The notes below the pieces were generated by a model, which worked only from the letters and a program-made list of their open reading frames with translations, ran no database searches and was not told the DNA's origin. Of a stretch of DNA of 64,000 bases, positions 42,490 to 53,444 are shown piece by piece; position 1 is the first letter of the stretch; every line of letters begins with the position of its first letter. The DNA lies in assembly GCA_964036045.1 (NCBI GenBank), contig OZ038379.1, positions 85,365,178 through 85,429,177 on the forward strand, read 5' to 3'. This DNA is from Eutreptiella sp. 'Long Island Sound 2002' (taxonomy: Eukaryota > Euglenozoa > Euglenophyceae > Eutreptiales > Eutreptiaceae). The translations under genes were made by a program, and so were the position numbers.

Positions 42490-42655
42490 AAAACCTGTAG
42501 ACGGCCGTATTCCCTAGGCATATGGCCGTATACCGTGAGCAGACGGCCGTATACCCCCAGGTGTACGGCCGTATACTCATGGGTAGACGGCCATCTACTC
42601 AGTATACGGCCGTATAGCGGGAGTATACCGCCGTCATAGGAAGGTAGACGGGTGC
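42490..42655. repeat. Palindromic array P3b
   Basis: Seven units of ACGGCCGTATAC type in 165 bp. An acceptor TTTCTCTCTTGGTGCAG ends near 42703. It occupies the same place after the Cys-rich/Lys-rich piece as P2b does in locus P2. Confidence 0.85.
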
Positions 42656-42703
42656 ACCTTTGGCCTAGTGTCCCCTCTCCCTCTAGTCTTTCTCTCTTGG
42701 TGC

Positions 42704-43428
42704 AGGCAGAACACGACTGTTGGCCATACCGGCTGCACATGCGCTTCGGCATTGAGGAGGTCCCGCCGGAGCTGTTGCAGCGAGCCGCCGGTTCCACCAC
42801 CACCGTGGTCCGCGGTGATGCGCCTTGCGAGGCCATTGATGTCTTCTTTGGCTCCCGCTGGAGCAATGCAGCCGCTCTTGTCACCACCACCGGTGCCAGC
42901 ACCGGTTACTATCGGGCGGTGCTTGTCACCGTGGGCAAAAAGTACTACGATGTCCGCGTGCCCATCAGAGCGCGATGGCTGACCACCAACGTAGAAGAGG
43001 AGGTGGAGGTTCAAGGCGTTTTGGGGGCGGCGGTTTGGAGTCCAGTCAGTGAAAAAGTGGGCCTCGTCCTCTCACCCACAGGTGAGAAATGGACCATTTG
43101 TGATTTAGTCGCAAAAGGTTTAGCCTTTTGGGGGCATGAAGTGCCAGAAGGACTGTGTGCGGCACTGGAGGCAGAGTTTGCCGTACCGTGGGGGTGGGGA
43201 GCCAAGGCCACTCCCGGGACTACTCCCGGGAGCCATGCATGTGCCACAGCACCAAGACGTTGCCCACACACCATGATTGACGTGTGGGGGTGGGGGAGGA
43301 GGGGGCCGTGGAGTTCGGGCGCGGGAGCAGCCAAGGCTTCTCCACCGCGCCCCCCCCCCCCACGGTTCTTTTGTGTTTGCTTTCTTCTTTGTAAGTTGCA
43401 GGTTGCCGGTGTAGGTCGACACATCTAG
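42704..43428 (+). CDS. Locus P3, exon-like piece 2 ('NVPEG'-like module)
   Basis: Open frame without stops from the acceptor to 43426. It reads AEHDCWPYRLHMRFGIEEVP, ELLQRAAGSTTTVVRGDAPC, GYYRAVLVTVGKKYYDVRVP, TTNVEEEVEVQGVLGAAVW, EKWTICDLVAKGLAFWGHEV, then a Gly/Pro/Ala-rich tail. YDVRVPIRARWLTTNVEEEV parallels FRVSFPYPL...NLPEGQEL of family A and the WPNVPEGE piece of P2. The tail contains a C run at 43350. A donor-like GTAAGT at 43391 suggests further splicing. Unknown fold. Confidence 0.5.
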
Positions 43429-43429
43429 A

Positions 43430-43805
43430 GATGGTAAGATAAAGCGAAAACGAGCTGAGTGGTAAGAACCCCTGTACGCTGTATTGTAGTTCTTATGGAG
43501 GATGTCGGTAGCAGGGACAGCAGCAGTCACAGCCATAACTGTAGCTTGGACAGCACGTTGCTACTTTGTCCCTGTGCAGTCTGTTTTTCATTTTTACATG
43601 AGCAGACAGGCCCAGTCGGAGGCAGCCCGCGACTACGGGTGCCTTCCTCATGCCGTGGGAGCGCCGACAGCTCGCCAACGTGGAGAAGTGGTCCGGGACG
43701 ACAATGACCAGACCGGCCGACTGGGATAGCAGAACGCGGGCGAAGCAAGACTAAGCCGCGGTGGGCCTCGTGACGACAGCGGTGGAGTGATCGTGGGCAC
43801 AGTCA
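43430..43805. other. Leader of the Gag-like element, no gene recognised
   Basis: Between the P3 end and the Gag-like frame. Contains AGTTCTTATGGAGGATGTCG and GACAGGCCCAGTCGGAGGCA. No clear LTR or tRNA primer site was found. Confidence 0.3.
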
Positions 43806-46150
43806 ATGACGGCCCGCCTCAGGCCCAACCCCATGGGGGCGGTTGGGGGCGCGAGCGTGGATGCGAAGGCGGACGGAACCCGGGGTAGCACGGTGGTGAT
43901 GTACCCTGTGACCCCCCCGCAACGACACAAGCCGATGATGCCCGCGGAGCAGGCCGGCCTGGCGATGGACCCTACGGTGGTGACGGTGAGAGGCTCGCTG
44001 GATCCAACGACAGCCCCCCTCCAACCTGGTCCAGTAGCGACAGCTGGTGGCGATGGCAGGGATGTAGCGAAGGCAGGAGCACATGAGAACTGGGTACAGA
44101 GGCGCCCGGTGACCCCCCCCGCGGCGGCAAACGCCAGCGATTCCCCTGAAGCGGGCCAGCCTAGCGATGTAATCCACTATGACGACGGTGAGAGGCTCGC
44201 TGGGTCTGGCCTCCCTCGGACCCGGTCCGGTAGTGACGGCTGCTGGCGAGGGCGGGGGTGTAGCGGCGGCAGGAAAACAGGAGATCTGGGTATTGAGGTG
44301 CCTGCTGACCCCACAGCGGCGACACACGCCGGTGTCTCCCGCGAAGCAGGCCGACCGGGCGATGGAATCCACTGTGACGACGGTGAGAGGCTCGCTGGGT
44401 CTGGCTTCCCTCAGACCCGGTCCAGTGGCGGTCGCTGCTGGCAAGGGCGGGGGTGCAGCGGCGGCAGGAGCGCAGGAGAGCTGGGTACGGAGGTGCCTGT
44501 TGAGCCCACGGCGGCGACACGCGCACACGGTGCAATCGTGCCCGTGCTAGGGGAATAGCCTACACCCTTGCTCGCCAAGCGCGATGCGTGCCCATTTGGG
44601 CGGGGTCTGGCAGCCCCGGGGGAGCAGCGGCGGCAAGAGCGCAGGAGAGCTGGGTACGGAGGTGCCTGGTGGCCCCCCTGTGGCAGGTGAAGATGATCTT
44701 GGGGCCGTGGACTGTGCAGCTGAGGATGAGCTCGTGGATTGGAGGCAAGATCGAGAAGAAGGTTGGGACTCGGATACGGTACTCGATGAGTGGGACAGGG
44801 TGCACACTGGTGACGGCTACGCTGAGGTGCACAAGACGGTGTTCTTCCCGGAAGGTGTGGGTGAGTGGCCACTGGACCCTGAGGGGCAATTGCTGGTTTG
44901 GGATCGCCACGTTCTACTGTGTGACCTACGAGGAGCCGTGCACCAGGTACCAGTGCAGCTAGACAATGACGACCGGTAGTTTGCAGCATGGTGTCCTGAA
45001 CAGCCTGAGCGCGTCATCTGCATCGTGGGGGCTACAGTGTTGGTGAGGAATGTGAGCCTACGGGACCTCGGTGTCGCACCAGGGATGCTGTTGGAGATGA
45101 GGGCCCGTCTAACGGGGGGAGCTGGAGACTCACACCCACTGGCAGCGTTGGCCGTCTTCCGTGTGCAGAAGTATGAAACCTGGAGGGAGTATTTGGCGGG
45201 GTCGCCGACGATAGCCGAGGCATTGACACGTGCCATAGAGAAGATGATAGGCAGGTTTGCGAGCAACTTGCCTTCTGTGTTGACAGACGTCAGCGTCAAC
45301 TGCCCGGGGCTGGAGCCAGAGCATATGTGGACGTTGCTGGTGTTTCGAAACATATGTAGGTGCCCTGTTGGACTTCCCCGTGATGAGATATGTGCAGGTT
45401 CGCCTGGAGGAGTATCACAACCTTGATGACTGCAATGCATTGCACGAGGCCCGCAGAGAATACGACGAGTTCGAGCATCACGTCCGGTTGGAGGGGGCAA
45501 ACACAAAGGAGCATGACGAGCATCTACGAGAGCTCGAAAGTAGCGACGAGGAAGAGAGCCCATACAAGATCCTGAACCTAGAGAACGTGCGCGAAAACAG
45601 GAAGCGGCCGGGTGCGCCCAAATGGATAGTGAGACTCAGCAAGGCCCTTCGTGACTACCTGCAGCAGCCGGAAAGGGCGGGCGAGCACAGTCTGGCAAAT
45701 GCCGTATGGGACGTCATGCGTAAGATGGATCGCCAAGGGAGCCCTTACTTGAAGGAGGAATGGAAGAAGAAGCACAAGAAAGAAAAGAAGAAGCGCCGCA
45801 GGGAACGCAAGAAGGCGAAAAAGGCACGCCACAAGAACAAGAAAGGTAGGAGGCGTAGGTCGAGGGATACCGACTCCTCCAGTGGAGCTACCAGCGCGTC
45901 AAGTGACAGCTCGGACAGCTCGTCGTCCTCCCAGTCCACTGGTAGAAGTGGACGTCAAAAGGCCACACAACCAGCAAACGCCGGACGCAAGGGAAAGGTG
46001 GAAATCCGGGTCGTGAACCGGCTGCGGGAGCTTTGGTCCAAGAAGAGCCAGAGGTGGATCAATTGTACCAACCCGCCAGAGGTACCATGCCCCAAGTGTG
46101 GACAACGGCACTGGTACCACGAGGCCGAGGCCTTTGGCTGTGGGGCCTGA
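43806..46150 (+). pseudogene. Gag-like protein with internal repeats and zinc knuckle
   Basis: Three linked frames. 43806-44558: three to four degenerate repeats of about 165-200 bp (ERLAGSGFPQTRSSGG-type, sharing DDGERLAGSG and CWRGRGCSGGR). 44584-45424: WDSDTVLDEWDRVHTGDGYA, EGVGEWPLDPEGQLLVWDRH, then one in-frame TAG at 44977-44979 and continuation VICIVGATVLVRNVSLRDLG, EALTRAIEKMIGRFASNL. A one-base shift near 45340-45360 leads to 45368-46150: MRYVQVRLEEYHNLDDCNAL, an acidic patch, a Lys/Arg block (KKHKKEKKKRRRERKKAKKA), a Ser-rich block and a knuckle CPKCGQRHWYHEAEAFGC. Basic, Ser-rich and knuckle features suit a nucleic-acid-binding Gag of a retroelement. No polymerase is recognisable downstream. 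Confidence 0.5.
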
Positions 46151-46571
46151 CTACGAGAGCAGGGGGGGGGGCGCCTTGGATGAGGGGGACAGGGGGGTTC
46201 GGGGTCTCCGTGAGGTGGTGCAGAAGTACTTGGATGCCATCGAGTCGGAGCTTGGACACTCGTGGCTGTCGGCGGCGGTTGGGAGCTTGGTCTGCATGTG
46301 GAATACCTGCGTTGTCCTCTGCGTGCTTGTGTTCTGCTTTTTGACTGCCCTGCAACCGACAGCCGGTTTGAGCAATTGGTTTGACACCCACCTGCTTGCA
46401 CCGCATTCAGTTAATGGCCGTGTGATAAGCTTTCTTTTTGCGTGTATTTGCCGCCGTCTCTTATTGACAAGTTGTATTTTGACTCGTACCGTTCTCAAAA
46501 GTTCGAGTATACCCAAACCCTGGAATTCTAACTATGGCACCAAAGAAAAATCAAAACACGACTGGAGGTGA
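46151..46571 (+). CDS. Small possible membrane protein piece
   Basis: In a frame overlapping the Gag-like end: GDRGVRGLREVVQKYLDAIE, SELGHSWLSAAVGSL, then a hydrophobic segment CVVLCVLVFCFLTALQ likely to span a membrane. It ends at TGA 46569-46571. It could be a continuation after a frame change. Confidence 0.3.
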
Positions 46572-46699
46572 TCACTGGCAATAACAGAAGGAGAAGGCGA
46601 AGGACCACAGTGCACTACTGAAGTCCATGCCTAGTAAGATGATGGAACTCCTACACTCGTCTGCGGAGGCACAACAAGCGGAGACGAAGAAATCTACGA

Positions 46700-47688
46700 A
46701 GCACCCACACTTAACTATGTCACGCGTTTTGGTGGTGTAGATCGTATACGGTGGGCTACTATGCTGCATAGGGGACAGATGGATGCTACGTCCGGGTCCA
46801 TGGCTACACTCCTACAGAATCTGACTAAATCACATTACCGTGGGTACACCAGCGATGAGCTGTTGTCCCTAGCCACAGCTTGTGTCGGGCGTGTTGGACA
46901 CCCACTGTTTGATAGCTTCTTTATGCATGTGCGAAGAGTCACTGTGCGTGAATTGTGATTCAGGGTCAAACGCTGGTATGTGGTGCGCGTCCCGACATAC
47001 AGTGCGGATGTAGTAATTTGCATGTAGTAGTGGTGCAGTCTAGGATATGCAAAGCCTTAGGGTACATGCGCCTGCCCCTGTCTGTCAGAGAATGGTACCA
47101 ATGTGTGCGTATTGTCATATGTTCCACATCCCCCTAGGCATCTATTGCCAGCCGACCCTCGACGGGCGCAGCGGCGCCATTTTCCGGCGAGGACCGCTTT
47201 GCTACAGCCGGTGCCCCTTGAAGAACTTATTGAATGGCGTGTCCCTGTCACGGACATCTAGTCCTTCTATGTCTTACCTTTCTACACCGACGTGAGTATA
47301 GTGCGGGCCACTGTGCTGCAAGAGCTTGACTGTATGCCCTCTAGGTGCCAGCAGTCATGCAGCATCCGCTTTTATCTAATGCCCTCAGACATGTTTGTAG
47401 TACGGCACCCATGGCAATGGGAAGTCCTGGTGCCCTCCCCCTACGCACATATTTTGGGTACAAACGCATGGAATAGGCTTTGGCATTCTGATGTGTCGTT
47501 ATGGGAAGCGTGGGAATTGTCCAAAACACAAATGCATGACTGCCTTTTCCCTGTTCTCAATGACATCCCAGACAAGGTCCACCTGCAGCCACCTATGGAC
47601 CATGCTAAGGTATTGGCTGACGCCTTTCAGTGTGTGCAGCTCTACAACAGACTTGGTGCTGCAAAAGGTCCACATTTGTCCGTGGAAG

Positions 47689-47690
<2 letters not shown>
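46700..47690 (+). pseudogene. Unassigned coding-like region
   Basis: Plus-strand text includes MDATSGSMATLLQNLTKSHY and YTSDELLSLATACVGRVGHP (46761-46958), then LQELDCMPSRCQQSCSIRFY, SDMFVVRHPWQWEVLVPSPY, NAWNRLWHSDVSLWEAWELS (47292 on). Frames change at least twice. This may be the rest of the Gag-like element. It runs into a TA microsatellite at 47690. Confidence 0.3.
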
Positions 47691-47722
<32 letters not shown>

Positions 47723-50719
47723 TATATCCTCTAATCTACACCTCTCTCCCCAACTCTAGGTGGCTGCACCATACGGCTCTTGTGAAGGGTACAATTTAGT
47801 GCATATACGTGGAGGAAGGGGCTAAAGTGGGTCAAAACGGGCTTGAAATGCGCCCAATTCACTTGTTTGGGCATCCCAAATGGTCCAAGATCCATTTTGG
47901 AAAAGGATATTTTTCACCCTTTTTTGACCCTCTTTTGGTCCCAAAACGGCCCATTTTCAAGGCATTTTCACATTTTCCATGGGCCAAAACGCGTCACCAC
48001 AAGCTCAAAACGGGCTAGAAACACTTGTTTGAGTCTTCCAAGTGGTCCAGGATCACTTTTGGAAGAGGTTGGTTTTTCACCCATTTTTGACCCCCTTTTG
48101 GTCCCAAAACGGCCCCTTTTCAAGGCATTTTGGGACTTTCCATGGGCCCAAAACGCGCCACCACGGGCTGAAAACGGCCTAAAAACACTTGCTTGAGCAT
48201 GCCAAGTGGTCTAGGAACAACTTTGTAAAAAATCATGTTCTTCGTCCCGGGGCCCTAGTGGACCCACCGTTGGCCCCCACCGTGCGCGGGCTGGGCTGCC
48301 CTCCGGCTCCACCAAGTGACCACTTGTACCGGGGTCTAGGCGTCTCGTTGGGCGATTATGAGGCTTGGAAACCCCACAAAGTGGGGGGTTGCGGTTCGAC
48401 TAGGTGCCCTTGGAATTCTATGTTGAGCCACATAGCCCATAGCCCGTTCTTGGTTTTGGGCCTGTTTGACACAAACAGCGCACATTGAGGCCATTTTAAG
48501 TCATTTTTGGGCCATTTCTTGGACATATAGTCGAGTTAGAGGGCAACAAGGGCCTCTTCGTCACAGGGCAATCAAGGCGCACGTGAAGTGTAGCAACCGT
48601 TTCACTTCACTTTGCCGTTTTGAGTGGGTTTCGGGGCCTTTTGGGGCCAAAAAAGGCTGACTTCGATCACCAAATGCGAAGCTTTGGGTGGGCACCTCCC
48701 GCCGGGGCGCCACCGGTGAGTTTTTGGCTCAAAACTTGGATTTGGCAAGGGCACCACCTAGGTTACGAAATGGCTGGAGTAGAGTAGAGCCCCAAGCGGT
48801 GGAACGGAGTAGCAGCCAAAATGGAAAGCAGAAGTGTTGCCTGCTTGTTGCTTTTTGCTTGTTGCTTGCTTGTTGTTAGCTAGATTTAAGAGGGCAGGGG
48901 TGTAGTAATACACACACACACACATATATATATATAGACACTCTTATCTATACCCCTCTCCCCAACTCTAGGTTCGTCCACCATACGGCTCTAAGGTACG
49001 CGCGAACGGTACAACTAGGTGCATATATGTGGCGGAAGGGGCTAAACTGGATTGAATTGGGCTCAAAATGGGCTAGACACATTTGTTTGAACATCCCAAA
49101 TGGTCCAGGATCACTTTTGAAAAAACGCGCTTTTGAGCCATTTCTGACCCACTGTTGGTCGCAAACAGCCCATTGTCAAGGCATTTTGGGATTTTCCATG
49201 GGCCAACACGCATTACCTTGGGCTCAAAATGGGCTAAAAACACTTTTTTGGGCATGCCAAGTGGTCTGGGATCAACTTTGGAAAAATTCATGTTTTTCGT
49301 CCCGGGGACCTAGTGGACCCACCGTTAGCCCCCACCGTGCGCGGGCCGGGTGCCCTCCGGCTCCACCAAGCGACGATTGGTACGGGGGTCTAGGCGTCTC
49401 GTTGGGCGATTGTGAGGCTTGGAAACCACACAAAGTGGGGGGTTGTGGGCGGACTAGATGCCCTCGGAATTCGGTTTTGAGCCACATAGCCCAAGATACA
49501 GCCCGTTCTTGGTTTTGGGCCTGTTTGACACAAACAGCGCACATTCAGGCCATCTTTAGCCATTTTCGGGCCATATTGTCGACTTAGAGGGCAACAAGGG
49601 GCTCTTGGTCACGGGGCAATCAGGGCGCACCTGAAGTGCAGCAACCGTTTCACTTCGTTTTGCCGTTTTGAGTGGGTCGGTGCCTTTTGGGGCCAAAAAA
49701 GGTTGACTTCGGGCACCAAATGCGCAGTTTTGGCCGGGCACCTCCCGCCGGGGCGCCACCGGTGAATTTTTGGCTCAAAACTTTGTTTTGGTAAGGGGAC
49801 CACCTATTGTACGAAATGGCTAAAGTAGAGTAGAGCCCCAAGCGGTGGAACGGAGTAGCAGCCAAAACGGAAAGCAAAAGTGTTGCTTGCTTGTTGCTTT
49901 TTGCTTGTTGCTTGCTTGTTGTTAGCTAGATTTAAGAGGACAGGGGTGTAGTAATACATACATACATACATGCATATATATCCTCTAATCTACACCCCTC
50001 TCCCCAACTCTAGGTGGCTCTACCATGCGGCTCTAAGTTACGTGCGGAAGGCACAAGGTGGTTCATACATGTGGTCGAAGGGGCTAAACTCCATCAAAAT
50101 CGGCTCCAAATGGGCTCAAAACACTTGTTTGAGCATCGCAAATGGTCTGGGATCACTTTTGGGAAAACCCGTTGTTGACCCATTTTTGACCCATTTTTGA
50201 TCCTAAAACGGCCAACATTCAAGGCATTTTGGCATTTTCCCTTGGCCAAAACGCGTCACCACGGGCTGGAAATTGGCTAAAACCACTTGTTTGAGCATCC
50301 TGAATGTTCCACGGATCACTCTAGGAAAAATGCGCTTTTGACCCATTTTGGACCTATTTTTGGTCCCCAAACGGCCCATTTTCCCGGAATTTTGGGATGT
50401 TCCGTGGCCCAAAACACGCCACCACGGGCTCAAAACGGCCTAAAAACACCTGTTTGAGTATCCCAAGTGGTCTAGGAACAACTTGGGAAAAAATGATTTT
50501 TTTCGCCCCGGGGACCCCGGTGGACGCACCGTTTGCCCCAACCGTGCGCGGGCTGGGCTGCCCTCCGGCTGTACCAAGTGACCACTGGTAGGGGTGTCTG
50601 GGCATCCGTTTGGGCGATTCTGAGGCTTGTAAACCACAAAAAGCTGGGGGGTTGCGGTTGGACTAGGTGCCCTCGGAATCGGAGTTTGAGCCGCCACGTA
50701 GCCCAAGATACGGCCCGTC
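47690..50719. repeat. Nested satellite: three tandem 1.0-1.2-kb units
   Basis: Units start at a TA/CA microsatellite followed by CTCTCCCCAACTCTAGGT (47745, 48957 and 49998) and run 1212, 1042 and about 740 bp (last one cut). Inside each unit are subrepeats of about 165 bp with CCCAAAACGGCCCATTTTCA and AAGGCATTTTGGGATTTTCC cores. The second half carries GGCTGCCCTCCGGCTCCACC and CTCCCGCCGGGGCGCCACCG. No conserved coding frame; apparent ORFs on either strand are satellite shadows. Confidence 0.85.
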
Positions 50720-50819
50720 AGCTATGTGTATAGCGACCTAGTCGGCTATCAGACATCAGACATCAGACTTTTATGGACCATCATTACCAGACCATGAACC
50801 CCCCTCCCCCAGCCCCTTG

Positions 50820-51000
50820 ATTATTCAGTACATCAACCCCCCCCCCCGGCCTTGTCCACACCAAACTCTTCGCAGGAAACCCCCCCCCCCCGTGACCCCC
50901 CCACCCCCCCCCACTATCGGGTGCTTTCAACCCCCCCCCCCCAAGGAAAAAAGGTGCCACGGAAAAAACGACCCCCCCCGTTTGGAAACCAATTGCACAC
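50820..51000 (+). repeat. C-homopolymer cluster
   Basis: At least five runs of eight or more C within 180 bp, with little else. No gene. Confidence 0.7.
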
Positions 51001-51079
51001 CTGTTGTTGACAATGTATGTGACAACTTCAATTTGATTCTGATTTTGGTTGTTTGAGCAGACAATTGGTTTGTGTACAA

Positions 51080-53225
51080 CGCCCTTGAGGTGTTTTTGAT
51101 TGTTTGTGGTCTAGGCCTTTGCGCCTTGGACCAGAGACTCCTTCAATGATGAACGCGTTGATCACAACTTAAAGGGGTTCTGGCACATTTGCTCCTGCAA
51201 CCAATTACAATTTGCTGACTGTGAGCCCCTTCAATGACGATGCATGACAATTTACATGTGCTGCTCCGTCACGCGTGGGTCTTCAGTGTCGACCCCCGCA
51301 GGGACCTGTTTCTTAGGACCTGTTTTGTGCGGACGGAGCTTTGCGGATTTGCGGCCGAGGAATGGGACCGCCCCCAGCAGTCAGTGTACCATGTCCACCA
51401 GAATGTGCACCATGTCCTCCAATGGCCAGCAACCATTTTGAAAACCAAGCAACATACATCTGAGAAGGGGCTCTGCAGTGATTTCGAATTTGACTTCCTT
51501 GTTTTAAACCGCCCCTCTGTCCCAGCCCCGAAGGCTCATTGCAATGTGCTGCACTATGCCCTGCTCACGCTTTGTTGTTCATTGCAGGATCTGGTGACGA
51601 CCATTAAAACCCCTGTGCTCTGTCTTGTCGTCCTCCGTCTTGCCGTGGTGTTTCTTGAGGAAGTTTGGAAAACCATGCAGAGAAATCCATAGTGTAGGGA
51701 AAACACCCCCCACGCAACCCCATGCGCAATGGTGTGGAAAAGCCTGCCTTGCCTCTTTCAGTGTCAGCATCACATGGTGTGTGTCTGTGATGTTCGATGT
51801 TCTGTTGGTTCTGTGTGTAGTGGAAAAACATGGAAAAAATCACAGACTACAGATTACCCACAAACTACAATTCTCAGAGGTGTGTTATGGTGTAAGTCGT
51901 GAACATTTGCAACTTTGGTGCCACGTGTCGCATTGCATTTCGTTTGAAGGTGTATTTGAACGTGTGCTGTTTGTTCCTGAAAAACACCCATCGAGGTGTT
52001 TGGTATGTCCATGGTCTAGGCCCTGGCGCCTACGACCACAGACCCCTTCGATGAGGAATGTGCTGACGACAACTGAGAAGGGGTTCTGATTTCATGGTAT
52101 TTGCTTCCATGTTTGCTATTTGACAAACGAGGTTACGCATCCCCTTCGATGATTTTTTGTTTCTAAGGGCGCAAACGCAGGGGGATGCTTTGCCGACATC
52201 GGGTCTGTGCTTCCCCCACAGTAGAGGCACAGACCCCCGCAGGGACCTTTTTTCTTAGGCCCTGTTTTGGTCGGCAGAGCTGTTGAGAAAGTGGGGCATG
52301 AAACAGCATTTGCCTAAGCATGGGAAAATCAGTACCATCCAACTCCACATCCGGGGGGGAAGGGATTCGGCTTCGCAGCAGCAGCATCCCTAAAGAGCCC
52401 TCGAGGCGCAGCCCCTGTCCCGGCCAACCCCAAGACATTTTTCAAACATCCCCATAGTCGTATGGCGCCCGGAGGCTGACACTTCCACCGAAAACAATGT
52501 TATGAGAAGGGGCTCTGCTTTGGCTGTTCTGGTTACCATTCACAGAGGTGTGCGTTGCTAATACTTTTGTGTCTTGGTTCTGTTTGATTTGATGGACTTG
52601 ATGGATTTTATTTTATTAGATGGAGCATGCATTGTGCCATGTGCGTATGCATCCCCTTCGATGATGTGTCAGCCATGTGAGAACAATCTGTCTAGGGCCT
52701 ACTGTTATAGGCCCTATTTTGTTGGATGGAGCCAGGCATCTCCCCATACTCCAACGGATCTGCATGTTTGCCAAACTTGCCAAAGACCACTGCAATCAGC
52801 CCTACTGCACCCTTGTGCTGCACAACATACGCCAGCCCCTACCTTGACAGCTTGTCTGGGTCATTGCGCAGATTCCGGCCCCAAGGTTTCTTTTTCATTC
52901 CGCCTTGCTGGGCGCAGTACTGTCCAATGTGACGGACTGCATTTGAGTTGGGTGATGCAGAGTTCCCATCGTCAGCCAAAAAAAAAACTGAGAAGGGGCT
53001 CTGCTATGTGGGTACTGGTGGTCCATTGATTTAATGTGGTTGTGATTTCATGGTATGTTTTGGTTTTATCGCACTTGATTTTACTTTATTTAGTGGATCA
53101 TGCACAACACCCTTGAGGTGTTTAGTACGTCCGTGGTCTAGGCCATGGCGCCTATGACCATAGACCCCTTCAATGATGAACATGCTGCCCGCTACTGAGA
53201 AGGGGTCCCATGTCACATGCTCCTG
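51080..53225 (+). repeat. Degenerate 0.9-1.1-kb tandem repeats upstream of the helicase locus
   Basis: A block CCCTTGAGGTGTTTnnnnn...GGTCTAGGCC...GACnCCTTCAATGATGAA occurs at 51083, 51990 and 53108. A linked GAGAAGGGGCTCTGC motif recurs near 51460, 52500 and 52985. A CCCCCGCAGGGACCT block occurs at 51292 and 52225. ORFs in it (51234-51692, 51625-52089, 52574-53029) are not conserved between copies and I leave them out. Confidence 0.6.
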
Positions 53226-53444
53226 GTACCAATTTCCTTTCAACGCTTATCTGTTCCTTGTTGTGCATGTCTCTCTCGACACAAAGGGAAATGCGTGTAT
53301 TGCCTAGGAGACAAGCGTGCGCTGAGCCTCTTCTACACATAGGGCACTCTTTTGTTATTGACCCTTGACCCTTGAGGCGAGGAAGCGCGTCTAGGGTCTA
53401 GACCGTTGCGTCTCTGACCCAGACACTGCGGGCTGCACTTTGCC

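Noticed and set aside
47690-47740. Ile/Tyr repeat peptide
   Set aside because: Translation of the TA microsatellite.
49272-49803. ORFs in the satellite on the minus strand
   Set aside because: They repeat with the satellite and have no conserved protein features.
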